Part shown: in pieces, positions 34,007 through 42,153 of the stretch
Layout: each line of letters begins with the position of its first letter
How positions within the stretch are numbered: the stretch's first letter is position 1
DNA from: Streptomyces antnestii
GTDB lineage: Bacteria; Actinomycetota; Actinomycetes; Streptomycetales; Streptomycetaceae
Assembly (NCBI RefSeq): GCF_004005495.1
Contig: NZ_RZYA01000029.1
Coordinates: 1-64,000 of the forward strand
DNA: 64,000 bases
Reading direction: 5' to 3'
Notes under the pieces: generated by a model
What the model was told of the DNA's origin: nothing
What the model saw: only the letters and a program-made list of their open reading frames with translations
Database searches by the model: none
Translations under genes and position numbers: made by a program

Positions 34007-35208
34007 GCCGCCGCCTCCGTCTCGAGCCGGTCGTGCAGTTCCTCGTCGTACAGCTCGTCGACGGACATGCCGCCGGCGGCCACCGCGAAGTAGCGCTCCG
34101 TCAGGTCCGGGGAGTGCTGGATCATCCGGAGCATCGCGAGCCGGTCGGGTGTCACTTCGAGGCGGCTCACGAAGAGGGTGTTGCGGTACCCCTCGAAGAG
34201 GTCGTCCTGGAGCTGCTCCCCGTACCGGGCAAGGCCCTCGGCGAGCCGGGCCGGGTCGTCGAGGACGCCGGCGACCGAGGCGGCGAGCAGGTCGGCCTGG
34301 AGGAAGGCGTCGCTGATGCCGCGCGCGGTGATCGAGTCCTTGTGGTGGGCGGCGTCACCGACCAGGGCCCAGCCGGGTCCGCTCGGCTGCCGGAAGAAGT
34401 TCTGCTGGTCCCCGGTGCCGCGCAGCCGCTCGACGCGCTCGCCGCCGTCCATCGCGCGCTCGTACAGGCCGGGCGCGGTGGTGCGGATGTTCTCCAGGTA
34501 GTTGTCGAGGGCGTCGCCGCGCACCCGGTTGAACTCGGACTGCGGGAAGTAGGCGGCGATCAGGGTGGCGTCGTCGTTGGTCGGTATCGCGCCGATCCAG
34601 CGGCCGGGCCGCTCATAGAGCTCGAACTGCGACTTGATGCCCTGCCAGTACGTGAAGTAGATGCAGGACATCAGCGGGTCCTGCACGGTGTACGGGGCCT
34701 CGACGGCGCGGGCCACGGCCGAGCGCATCCCGTCGGCGCCCACGACCAGGCGGGCCCGCTCCTCGACCGGCCGGCCGTCCGCGGAGCGGCACTTGACGCC
34801 GACGACGCGGTCCCCGTCGAAGACGAGGCCTGACACCGAGCAGCCGTCCCTGAACTCCGCCCCGGCGGCCACCGCGGCGTCGACCAGGATCTGGTCGAGC
34901 AGGTAGCGGCGCGGCGCGTACGCGGCCGACTGGCCCTCGTGGGGGACCGTGCCGCCGTCGAGGCGGACGTCGTCGCCGACCTGGTAGACGGTCCGGTCGA
35001 GGGCCGGGCACCCGGTGGCACGGACGGCGTCCAGGACGCCCCAGCGGTCGAGCCGTGCGATGCCGGGCTGGTGGATGTAGTGCGTGGACAGTGTGTCGCT
35101 GGGGAACCGCGCCCGGTCGACGAGCAGCACCCGATGGCCCGCCCGCGCCAGGAGCAGTGCGGAGGCGGCACCCGCGACGCGAGCCCCCACCACGATGACG
35201 TCGTACAT
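34003..35208 (-). CDS. FAD-dependent oxidoreductase (geranylgeranyl reductase/halogenase-like fold)
   Basis: 401 residues. The FAD Rossmann motif VVGARVAGAASALLLAR is at the N-terminus; the second FAD motif is GDAAHHKDSITARGISDA near residue 285. It lacks the WxWxIP motif of flavin-dependent halogenases. It resembles group A flavin monooxygenases that act on carrier-bound substrates. Cotranslation with the PCP suggests oxidation of the tethered aminoacyl group. ATG 35208 follows GGAGG; an upstream GTG-type extension to 35232 is less likely. Confidence 0.85.
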   Translation of the reverse strand: MYDVIVVGARVAGAASALLLARAGHRVLLVDRARFPSDTLSTHYIHQPGIARLDRWGVLDAVRATGCPALDRTVYQVGDDVRLDGGTVPHEGQSAAYAPRRYLLDQILVDAAVAAGAEFRDGCSVSGLVFDGDRVVGVKCRSADGRPVEERARLVVGADGMRSAVARAVEAPYTVQDPLMSCIYFTYWQGIKSQFELYERPGRWIGAIPTNDDATLIAAYFPQSEFNRVRGDALDNYLENIRTTAPGLYERAMDGGERVERLRGTGDQQNFFRQPSGPGWALVGDAAHHKDSITARGISDAFLQADLLAASVAGVLDDPARLAEGLARYGEQLQDDLFEGYRNTLFVSRLEVTPDRLAMLRMIQHSPDLTERYFAVAAGGMSVDELYDEELHDRLETEAAA

Positions 35209-35367
35209 TCCGGACCTCCAAGTCACGGACATGCCCCGCGGTTCGGCGGTGGGCCGGGCGGTGTCGCCCGGCCCACCGGGGTTCGGGGCAATCTGAGGGC
35301 ACCTTCGCAGCCTGTTCTTGAGACCCGCTCGACCGGACGGCCGGGGCTGCGTGAGGGCCTTTTCGGC

Positions 35368-36210
35368 TCAGTCCTGGGCGGTGAACGCGCCCAGGTGTTC
35401 GCGTGCCCACTGCTCGAAGGTCCGGGCGGGGCGGCCCGTGACGCGCTCGGCGTCGAGGACCGTGGCGGGCCGGCCGACGCCCTCGGCCCACTGGTCGAGC
35501 AGCGAGGCGAGGATGGGCGCGGGCACGAACTGCCCCATTTCCTCAACCGCCTGATCCCGCGTCAGCTCCTGGACAGGGATGTCGCGGCCGAGGGCGCCGG
35601 CGAGGATGCCGAGCTGCTCGCGGAACGTGAGGGACCGCGGTCCGGTGAGGTCGAGCGTCCTGCCGAGGTACGCGTCGCCGTCGAGCACGGCGACGGCCAC
35701 GTCGGCGATGTCGTCCTCGTGGATCGGCGCGGTGTGGGCGTCGGGGAAGGGGATCCGTACGGGTGCTCCGGCCCGGACGGCGTGGCTCCAGCCGAACGCG
35801 TTGCTCGCGAACGCGCCGGGCCGCAGGACCGTGCGGGGCACCCCGGACGCCTCCAGGGCGGACTCGACCGCCGCGTGAGCGACCGCAAGGGCGTCGGTCC
35901 CGGCGTGCGGCCCGGAGACCGCGGAGGAGGACAGCAGGACGATCTGCCGGACACCGGCGCGGGCGGCGGCCGCGAACAGCTCCTTGGCCCCCTCGGACTC
36001 GGCGTAGAGGAACGCCTTGTCCACGCCGCTCAGCGCGGCGTCGAAGGTGGCGGGACGGTTCAGGTCGAGCCGGACGGCGTCCACACCGGCCGGAACGCTC
36101 AACTCCTCAGGTGTGCGGCTCGATGCGCGCAGGGTGTGCCCAGCGGCGTGCAGGCGCTCCAGGACGCGGCGTCCGACATTGCCGCGTGCACCGGTTACAA
36201 GGATGGTCAC
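35368..36210 (-). CDS. NmrA-like atypical short-chain dehydrogenase
   Basis: 280 residues. The NAD(P)-binding motif is TGARGNVGRRV, with a YAESEGAKEL segment in place of the usual YxxxK. The family includes NAD(P)H:quinone reductases and redox-sensing regulators as well as reductases of polyketide quinones. GTG 36210 has GGGAG upstream. It is divergent from the adenylation gene. The 159 bases between it and the flavoprotein gene show no clear feature. The substrate is unknown. Confidence 0.82.
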   Translation of the reverse strand: MTILVTGARGNVGRRVLERLHAAGHTLRASSRTPEELSVPAGVDAVRLDLNRPATFDAALSGVDKAFLYAESEGAKELFAAAARAGVRQIVLLSSSAVSGPHAGTDALAVAHAAVESALEASGVPRTVLRPGAFASNAFGWSHAVRAGAPVRIPFPDAHTAPIHEDDIADVAVAVLDGDAYLGRTLDLTGPRSLTFREQLGILAGALGRDIPVQELTRDQAVEEMGQFVPAPILASLLDQWAEGVGRPATVLDAERVTGRPARTFEQWAREHLGAFTAQD

Positions 36211-36353
36211 GGAGGTACTCCCGTCGAGTGCGGTGCCGGTCCGGACGGTGGGGAGGCCCGGCGAGGTTTCCGTCAGGCCCTAAGCGGAGCCGGCAGTTCA
36301 TGAAAACGGGCGGTACTCGTGCCTGCCTCGACCCGGGTGCGCATACGTCCGGT

Positions 36354-36371
36354 TCCACCGGCAGTCGAGCC
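36354..36371 (+). promoter_or_regulatory. Candidate SARP operator for the adenylation gene
   Basis: TCCACCG (36354-36360) and TCGAGCC (36365-36371) are 11 bases apart, in the 207-base divergent region between the NmrA-like and adenylation genes. Eight bases on is GACCCT, a poor -10 match. The heptamer pair is close to that of the carboxylase promoter. Confidence 0.5.
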
Positions 36372-36417
36372 CGCCGGAGGACCCTGCCGCCCCGGGACTT
36401 CGAGAGGAGACAGACCG

Positions 36418-37938
36418 ATGACATCGGTAGTCGCAGCGTTTCGCCGTCGGGTCGCCGACGCCCCCGACACCGTGGCGGTCTGCGCCGGTGACGACCGCCT
36501 CACCTACGCCGGGCTCGACCGCTGGGCCCGCGAGGTCACGCGCCGGCTCGTCGACGGGGACGGCTTCTCGACGGCGCCCGGCGACCGGATCGCCGTCTGC
36601 CTGGACCGCTCGCCGGAGCTGATCGCGGCGCTGCTCGGCATCCTGGGCGCCGGCGCCGCGTTCGTGCCCATCGGTCCCACGGATCCCGCCCAGCGCGTCG
36701 CCGAGGTCTTCGAGGACGCGGGCGTACGGGCCGTGCTGTGCGAGCCGGACGACGCGGAGCGCTTCGCCCCGTACGGGGTGCCGGTGCTGCACGTGCCCGC
36801 CCGCCCCGCGCCGGACGCCGCCGCTCCCCCGGAGACGTACACCGTCCGGCCGGACGACCTCGCGTACCTGATGTACACGTCGGGGTCCACGGGCCGTCCG
36901 AAGGCCGTGATGGTCGAGCACCGCAACATCACCAACCTCGTCACGGAGCCCAACTACGTCGACCTGGGCCCGGACGACCGCGTCCTGCAGCTGGCCCCCG
37001 TCGCCTTCGACGCCGCCACCTTCGAGATCTGGGGCGCCCTCCTCAACGGCGCCCGGCTCGTGCTCGCTCCCGGCCAGCAGGTCCCGGCCGAGGAGCTCGG
37101 CGCCCTGCTGCACGGCGAGGGCATCACCGTGCTCTGGCTGACCGCCGCGCTCTTCCACCGGCAGATCGACGTGGACGTCAAGGCGTTCGCGGGGCTGCGC
37201 GCGGTGCTCGCGGGCGGCGACGTGCTCTCCGTCCCGCACATCGACGAGCTGCGCTCGGCGGTGCCCGGCTGTGTGATCGTCAACGGCTACGGGCCCACGG
37301 AGACCACCACGTTCGCCGTCTGTCACCGCATCGGCGCGCACGAGGACCTCGGCCAGTCCGTGCCGATCGGCACCCCGCTGCAGAACGTCGACGTCCGCAT
37401 CGTCGGGGACGCGGGGCGGCCCGTGCCCGACGGCGAGGCGGGCGAGCTGTGGATCGGCGGCGCCGGGGTGTCCCGTGGCTACTGGCGGCGACCGGACCTC
37501 ACGGCGAAGGCCTTCGTCACGGCGCCCTGGGACAGTTCGGCCGGCCGCTTCTACCGCAGCGGTGACCTGGCCAGGCGGCGCCCCGACGGCGTCATCGAGT
37601 TCCTCGGCCGTAACGACGACCAGTTCAAGCTGCGCGGCTTCCGTATCGAGCCCGGGGAGCTGGAGAGCACCCTGGCCGGGCATCCGCAGGTGCGCAGCGC
37701 AGCGGTCGGCGTGCGTGAGAGCCATCTGGCGGACCGCCGCCTCGTGGCGTGGGTGGTGCCGGACGGCGACGGCCTCGACCGGCGTGCGCTGCGGTCCTAC
37801 CTGCGCGAGCGCGTCCCGGAGCACATGATCCCGGCCGCCTTCGTCGCCCTGGCCGAACTGCCCATCACCGGCAACGGCAAGACCGACCGCAAGGCACTGC
37901 CCACCCCCGACTGGACGTCCAGGTCCATCTACGTCTGA
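36418..37938 (+). CDS. Stand-alone NRPS adenylation enzyme, Val-like specificity code
   Basis: 506 residues with all ANL core motifs: YTSGSTGRPKAV (A3), GYGPTETT (A5), SGDLARRRPDG (A7) and the catalytic Lys in GNGKTDRKAL (A10). Reading the eight to ten pocket positions by alignment to GrsA gives D-A-F-W-V-A-G-T-F-K, close to the classical valine code DAFWIGGTFK. It should form valyl- (or other small branched aminoacyl-) AMP and load the carrier at 33710-34006. No condensation domain occurs in the window, so it probably supplies a modified amino-acid-derived building block rather than a peptide chain. ATG 36418 follows GAGAGGAG. Confidence 0.9.
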   Translation: MTSVVAAFRRRVADAPDTVAVCAGDDRLTYAGLDRWAREVTRRLVDGDGFSTAPGDRIAVCLDRSPELIAALLGILGAGAAFVPIGPTDPAQRVAEVFEDAGVRAVLCEPDDAERFAPYGVPVLHVPARPAPDAAAPPETYTVRPDDLAYLMYTSGSTGRPKAVMVEHRNITNLVTEPNYVDLGPDDRVLQLAPVAFDAATFEIWGALLNGARLVLAPGQQVPAEELGALLHGEGITVLWLTAALFHRQIDVDVKAFAGLRAVLAGGDVLSVPHIDELRSAVPGCVIVNGYGPTETTTFAVCHRIGAHEDLGQSVPIGTPLQNVDVRIVGDAGRPVPDGEAGELWIGGAGVSRGYWRRPDLTAKAFVTAPWDSSAGRFYRSGDLARRRPDGVIEFLGRNDDQFKLRGFRIEPGELESTLAGHPQVRSAAVGVRESHLADRRLVAWVVPDGDGLDRRALRSYLRERVPEHMIPAAFVALAELPITGNGKTDRKALPTPDWTSRSIYV

Positions 37939-37983
37939 CACCGAAACGCTTGAGTCGCATATGTCCGAACCGAAAGGCGGAGC

Positions 37984-38757
37984 ATGACCATCCAGCCGTT
38001 CACCAACCAGTACGTCGTGGTCACGGGCGGTGCCACCGGCATCGGCCTGGCCACCGCTCTCGACTTCGCCAAGCAGGGCGCCGCCGGCGTGATCATCACC
38101 GGGCGCCGGGCCGAGAAACTGGCCGAGGCGGCGGCGCTGCACCCGGCCCTCGTCCCCGTCCAGGCCGACGTCAGCACCCGGGAGGGCGCGGACACCGTCG
38201 CCGAGGCGGTGGACGCGATGGGCGGCACCCTCGACGTGCTGGTGCACAACGCCGGTGTGCACACCATCGGCGCCGCCGGGGAGATCGACGCCGACGCCGC
38301 GCGCGACCTCTTCGACATCAACGTCCTGGGCACCGTCATCCTCACCAACCGGCTGCTGCCGAGCCTGCGTTCGCCCGGCGGCAGCATCGTGTTCGTGACC
38401 AGCCCGGCGGGCCACAACCCGACGCCGATGGCCTCCGTGTACGCGGCGAGCAAGGCCGCCGTGAACACCTTCACCCGTTCCTGGGCCCTTGAACTCGCCC
38501 CGAAGGGGATCCGCGTCAACGCGGTGGCCCCGGGCTGGGTGCGTACCGAGGTGTACGAGAGCCACGGCATGACCACGGAGCAGGTCGACGAACTCTTCGC
38601 CCAGGCGGCCAAGTCCGTGCCCCTGGGCGTGACCGGCGTCCCCGAGGACGTCTCGCAGTGGATCACCCTGCTCGCGGCCCCGAGCAGCGCGTGGATGACG
38701 GGCCAGATCCTGACGATGGACGGCGGCGCCGACCTCGTACGGGCCCGCCAGGTCTAA
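37984..38757 (+). CDS. Short-chain dehydrogenase/reductase
   Basis: 257 residues, classical SDR. The cofactor motif is TGGATGIG, NAG lies in HNAGVHT, the catalytic Ser is in VTSPAG, and YAASK gives Tyr and Lys. It is not the ActIII-type polyketide ketoreductase (that one is at 49349) but a FabG-like reductase. It sits 45 bases after the adenylation gene and 52 bases before the VOC gene in one operon. It may reduce a carrier-bound beta-keto group or a later ketone. Confidence 0.92.
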   Translation: MTIQPFTNQYVVVTGGATGIGLATALDFAKQGAAGVIITGRRAEKLAEAAALHPALVPVQADVSTREGADTVAEAVDAMGGTLDVLVHNAGVHTIGAAGEIDADAARDLFDINVLGTVILTNRLLPSLRSPGGSIVFVTSPAGHNPTPMASVYAASKAAVNTFTRSWALELAPKGIRVNAVAPGWVRTEVYESHGMTTEQVDELFAQAAKSVPLGVTGVPEDVSQWITLLAAPSSAWMTGQILTMDGGADLVRARQV

Positions 38758-38809
38758 CCCCCGCAACCTCCCCTTCAAGAGCGAGCCCGGAAGAAAGGAC
38801 GGCACACTC

Positions 38810-39355
38810 ATGCCGCAGACCACGGACCGGCACGACGACGGGCCGGCGGCGGCCCCGGTCCTCAGCCCTCAGGACCTGTTCCACACCGGACTGGTGGTGG
38901 AGGACCTCGACCTGGCGATGAAGACGCTCGGTGAACTCGCCGGCTACCGCTGGACCACCGTCATGGAACTGGAGGTGACGGCGCGCGCCGCGGACGGTGT
39001 CCTCCAGCACGCCTCGCAGCGTTTCGCGCTGTCCCTGGACGAGCCCCGGCTCGAACTCGTGGAGGCCATCCCCGGGACGGTGTGGGTGTCCGACGGCAGC
39101 AACGGCGCCCACCACGTGGGGTACTGGGCCGAGGACGAGCGCATCGTGGAGATGTCGGCGGCGCTCGACGCGCTCGGCTTCGGTGTGGAGGCCTCCAACG
39201 ACTTCGAGGCCGACGGCAAGCTGATGTGGGTCTACCACCGGGGCCTCGGCGGCATCAGGATCGAGCTCCTGAACAAGCTCATGAAGCCGTCGATGGACGC
39301 GTGGATCGCAGGGGCGGACCCGGCGGCCGTGCAGCAGGACGCGCCCATCGGCTGA
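38810..39355 (+). CDS. VOC-superfamily (glyoxalase-like) protein
   Basis: 181 residues with a vicinal oxygen chelate fold: beta-alpha-beta-beta-beta repeats beginning DLFHTGLVVEDLD and NGAHHVGYWAED. Possible metal ligands are the His and Glu of these strands (His near 26, His near 102, Glu in RIELL). Relatives include methylmalonyl-CoA epimerases, dioxygenases and metabolite-sequestering resistance proteins. Last gene of its operon, followed by a terminator. Function cannot be assigned; epimerisation of an acyl unit or drug binding are possibilities. Confidence 0.78.
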   Translation: MPQTTDRHDDGPAAAPVLSPQDLFHTGLVVEDLDLAMKTLGELAGYRWTTVMELEVTARAADGVLQHASQRFALSLDEPRLELVEAIPGTVWVSDGSNGAHHVGYWAEDERIVEMSAALDALGFGVEASNDFEADGKLMWVYHRGLGGIRIELLNKLMKPSMDAWIAGADPAAVQQDAPIG

Positions 39356-39367
39356 CGCCCTGCGCAC

Positions 39368-39408
39368 AGCGAAGAGCCCCGCCTCCGAGGAAGGCGGGGC
39401 TCTTCGCT
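39368..39408. terminator. Bidirectional terminator
   Basis: Perfect 16-base arms at 39368-39383 and 39393-39408 with a 9-base loop, between the convergent VOC (plus) and P450 (minus) genes. Confidence 0.88.
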
Positions 39409-39421
39409 GTTCCGGTTCCGC

Positions 39422-40663
39422 TCAGCCGCGCAGGCTGACCGGCAGGGTCTCCAGGGCGTGGTTGATACCGCCCAGGTGCCAGGGGACCTCGCTCTCGGGC
39501 ACGGCGAGGGAGAGGTCGGGGAAGCGCCGCACGAGGCCGTCGACGGCGATCTCCAGCTCCATGCGGGTCAGTTGCTTGCCCAGGCACAGGTGCATGCCAT
39601 GCCCGAAGGACAGGTGCGGGTTGGGGGTGCGGGCGAGGTCGAGGCGGTCCGGGTCGGGGAACACGCGCCCGTCCCGGTTGGCCGCCGAGATGGCGATCAC
39701 GACCGCGTCGCCCTTGGCTATCCGCACCCCGCCGAGCTCCAGGTCCTCGACCGCGATCCGGGGGTTGCCGGCCGAGTCGGTGGAGAACAGGTTGACGTGG
39801 CGCAGCAGTTCCTCGACGGCCCGCGGGATCCGGGAGCGGTCCTCGGCGAGCCAGTTCCACTGGTCGCGGTGGTGCGCGATGAGCGCGAGCACCGAACTGG
39901 CCAGCTGGTTGGCGGTGGTGTCGAAGCCGGCGCCGATGAGGGTGAAGGCGAACGTCACCAGTTCCTGTTCGCTGAGCCGGTCACCGCTGTCCCGGGCAGC
40001 GATGAGGTCGGACAGCAGATCCTCGGCGGGGTGGGCGCGCTTCTGCGCGACGACGTCGACCATGGACTCGGTCAGCTTCGCCAGGCCGTTGACCGAGTCG
40101 GAGTCCTCCCCCTGGTCGTCCACCGTGACAAAGTCCCGCGCGTGCGCGGCGAAGAGCCACAGCACCTCCATAGGAACGCCGAGCAGTTGCCCGATGACGG
40201 TGAGCGGCATCGGCACGGTGAACCGCTCGACGAGGTCGACCGGCCCCGACGAGGCGGACGCGGACGCGGCGAGCGGGTCGAGCAACTCGTCCGCGATCCG
40301 CTGGATACCCGGCCTCATCTGCTCGATGCGCCGGGCGGTGAACGCCCCGGCGGCGAGCCTGCGCAGCCGCGCGTGCTCGTCACCGTCCATCGAAATGATC
40401 ATGTCGGGCGTCGAGGTCATCGCCCCGCCGATCCGGGGCGCGTCCGGCTTGACGGTCTCGGCGCGGCTGAGGCGGGGGTCCGCGAGCGCTTCCCTGGCCT
40501 CGTCGTACGCGGTCACGAGCCAGGCGTCCACGCCGCCTTCCGTCCGCACGCGGACGACCGGAGCCTCGGCCCGCAGCCGCGCGTACTGCGGAGCGGGGCA
40601 GCGGTAGGACGAACCGGCGAGGGGGAACACCTGTGTCTCCTGGACCTCTTCGGTCACGTTCAA
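39422..40663 (-). CDS. Cytochrome P450 (third of four)
   Basis: 413 residues from TTG 40663, chosen because GGAGG lies seven bases upstream; GTG 40657 is the alternative. The I-helix motif is IGAGFDTTANQ and the heme loop is SFGHGMHLCLGKQL. It is a close paralogue of the P450 at 46057-47322: long stretches such as EDRSRIPRAVEELLRHVNLF are identical. Last gene of an MFS-hydrolase-P450 operon. Presumably hydroxylates or epoxidises the polyketide. Confidence 0.92.
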   Translation of the reverse strand: MNVTEEVQETQVFPLAGSSYRCPAPQYARLRAEAPVVRVRTEGGVDAWLVTAYDEAREALADPRLSRAETVKPDAPRIGGAMTSTPDMIISMDGDEHARLRRLAAGAFTARRIEQMRPGIQRIADELLDPLAASASASSGPVDLVERFTVPMPLTVIGQLLGVPMEVLWLFAAHARDFVTVDDQGEDSDSVNGLAKLTESMVDVVAQKRAHPAEDLLSDLIAARDSGDRLSEQELVTFAFTLIGAGFDTTANQLASSVLALIAHHRDQWNWLAEDRSRIPRAVEELLRHVNLFSTDSAGNPRIAVEDLELGGVRIAKGDAVVIAISAANRDGRVFPDPDRLDLARTPNPHLSFGHGMHLCLGKQLTRMELEIAVDGLVRRFPDLSLAVPESEVPWHLGGINHALETLPVSLRG

Positions 40664-40704
40664 GACAGCACCTCCACAGGGAGCACGGTTGGGCGACGCC
40701 GGTC

Positions 40705-42135
40705 TCAGGCGGCGTCGGCGGGGACGTCCGGGCGCGGGGTGCGGCCCGGGCAGGCGGAGCGGGCGGGGGGCAGCGTGCCGTCCACGAGATAGGCGTGGAC
40801 GACGGCGTCGACGTGCGGGTTGCCGCCGAGGACGAACACCTCGTGCTCCCCCGAGTCCTCGACGGTGAGCAGATGGTGGCCGAGGCGTTCCGCCATGGCC
40901 ACGCCGCCGTCGTAGTGGTCCATGGGGTCGCCGTCGGCCTGCACGATCAGGCCCACGGGGTAGCCGTCGCGGGTGAGGGCGACCGGCTCCTCGGGGGCCT
41001 CGAACGCGCGGAAGGCGCCGACCCACGGCTGGGCGCGCAGCACGCCGTAGCCGTACGGGAACCGCTTCCGGAAGTCCCGCATGTCCTGGTAGTAGACCTC
41101 CAGGTCGGCGGGCCAGGCGTGTTCGAGGGTGATGGCCTCCAGGACGCCGACGCGCAGGTCGCCCTCGCTGTCCGCGGGGCGCCAGGTGCCCTGTTCGGCG
41201 AGGAGTTCACGGCAGGCGTCGCGGTCTCCGGCGCCGGCCGCGCGGTGCAGCCCCGACACGAGCGTGCCCAGCGTCTCCCACTGGCCGCGGTCGGCGGCGC
41301 GGTTGCCCACGGCGCCGTCGAACAGGGTCCGCAGCCGCACCCCGTCCTCCGGGAGCGCCTCCAGTGCCGTGACCACTTCCTCGACGGTGCTGAGCACCTG
41401 CTCGGGGGTGCTGCCCGCGCCGAAGGTGCCGTGCCGCTCGCCGGCCCAGCGGGCCCACAGGTCGACATTGCGCTGGACGGCGTCGCCCTGCTGGAGGAAC
41501 TGTTCGCGCCAGGTCCAGTCGGGTCCCACGCAGGAGTCGAGCACGAGCCGGTCGAGGGCGGCCGGGAAGAGGCTGCCGTAGACGGCGCCCACGTAGGCCC
41601 CGTAGGCGTACCCGACGAAGCTGATCTTCTCCTCGCCGAGGGCGGCGCGGATCACGTCCATGTCGCGGGCCGTGTTGCGGGTGCTGATGTGCGGGCGCAG
41701 GTCGCCGCCGGCGCGGGCGCAGGCTTCCTCGCGCAGCCGCATGTCCTCAGCGAGCGCCGCGAAGGCGTCGTCCGGCGGGCGGGAGTCGAACGGGGCCTTG
41801 GGGACGGTGACTTCGGCGTACAGGTTGGTCGACTCGCCGATGCCGCGCGGGTCGAAGCCGATGAGGTCGTACACCTCCTGGAGCGGGGTGCCGGCGTAGG
41901 CGGCCGGCAGGTCGCGGCCGCGGCCCCAGTCGCCGCCGGGTCCGCCGTTGACGGCCAGCAGGATGCCACGCCGCCGGGCCGGGTCGGTGGCGCGGCGGCG
42001 GGTGAGGGCGAGAGTGATCCGCTCGCCCTCCGGTTCGGCGTAGTCGCGGGGGACCTCGATCGTCGCGTGTTCGACGTGGTCCGTGTCCGGTGCGGGCGAC
42101 CAGTTCGGCCGCCGAGTGTGGAACGTGCTCACCAC
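40705..42135 (-). CDS. TAP-like alpha/beta-hydrolase with nucleophile Ser replaced by Ala
   Basis: 476 residues similar to the tripeptidyl aminopeptidase/SlpD-type alpha/beta-hydrolases, with oxyanion motif NGGPGGDW, an acid residue region QADGDPMDHYD and a His in SGEHEVF. The nucleophile elbow, normally GYSYG, reads GYAYG, with an unambiguous GCC alanine codon. No signal peptide is visible, although secreted relatives have one. It is therefore probably not a hydrolase; a cyclase, lyase or binding role is possible. GTG 42135 follows GGAGG. It lies between an exporter and a P450 gene. Confidence 0.82.
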   Translation of the reverse strand: MVSTFHTRRPNWSPAPDTDHVEHATIEVPRDYAEPEGERITLALTRRRATDPARRRGILLAVNGGPGGDWGRGRDLPAAYAGTPLQEVYDLIGFDPRGIGESTNLYAEVTVPKAPFDSRPPDDAFAALAEDMRLREEACARAGGDLRPHISTRNTARDMDVIRAALGEEKISFVGYAYGAYVGAVYGSLFPAALDRLVLDSCVGPDWTWREQFLQQGDAVQRNVDLWARWAGERHGTFGAGSTPEQVLSTVEEVVTALEALPEDGVRLRTLFDGAVGNRAADRGQWETLGTLVSGLHRAAGAGDRDACRELLAEQGTWRPADSEGDLRVGVLEAITLEHAWPADLEVYYQDMRDFRKRFPYGYGVLRAQPWVGAFRAFEAPEEPVALTRDGYPVGLIVQADGDPMDHYDGGVAMAERLGHHLLTVEDSGEHEVFVLGGNPHVDAVVHAYLVDGTLPPARSACPGRTPRPDVPADAA

Positions 42136-42153
42136 CGCAAACCTCCGTTCTCG

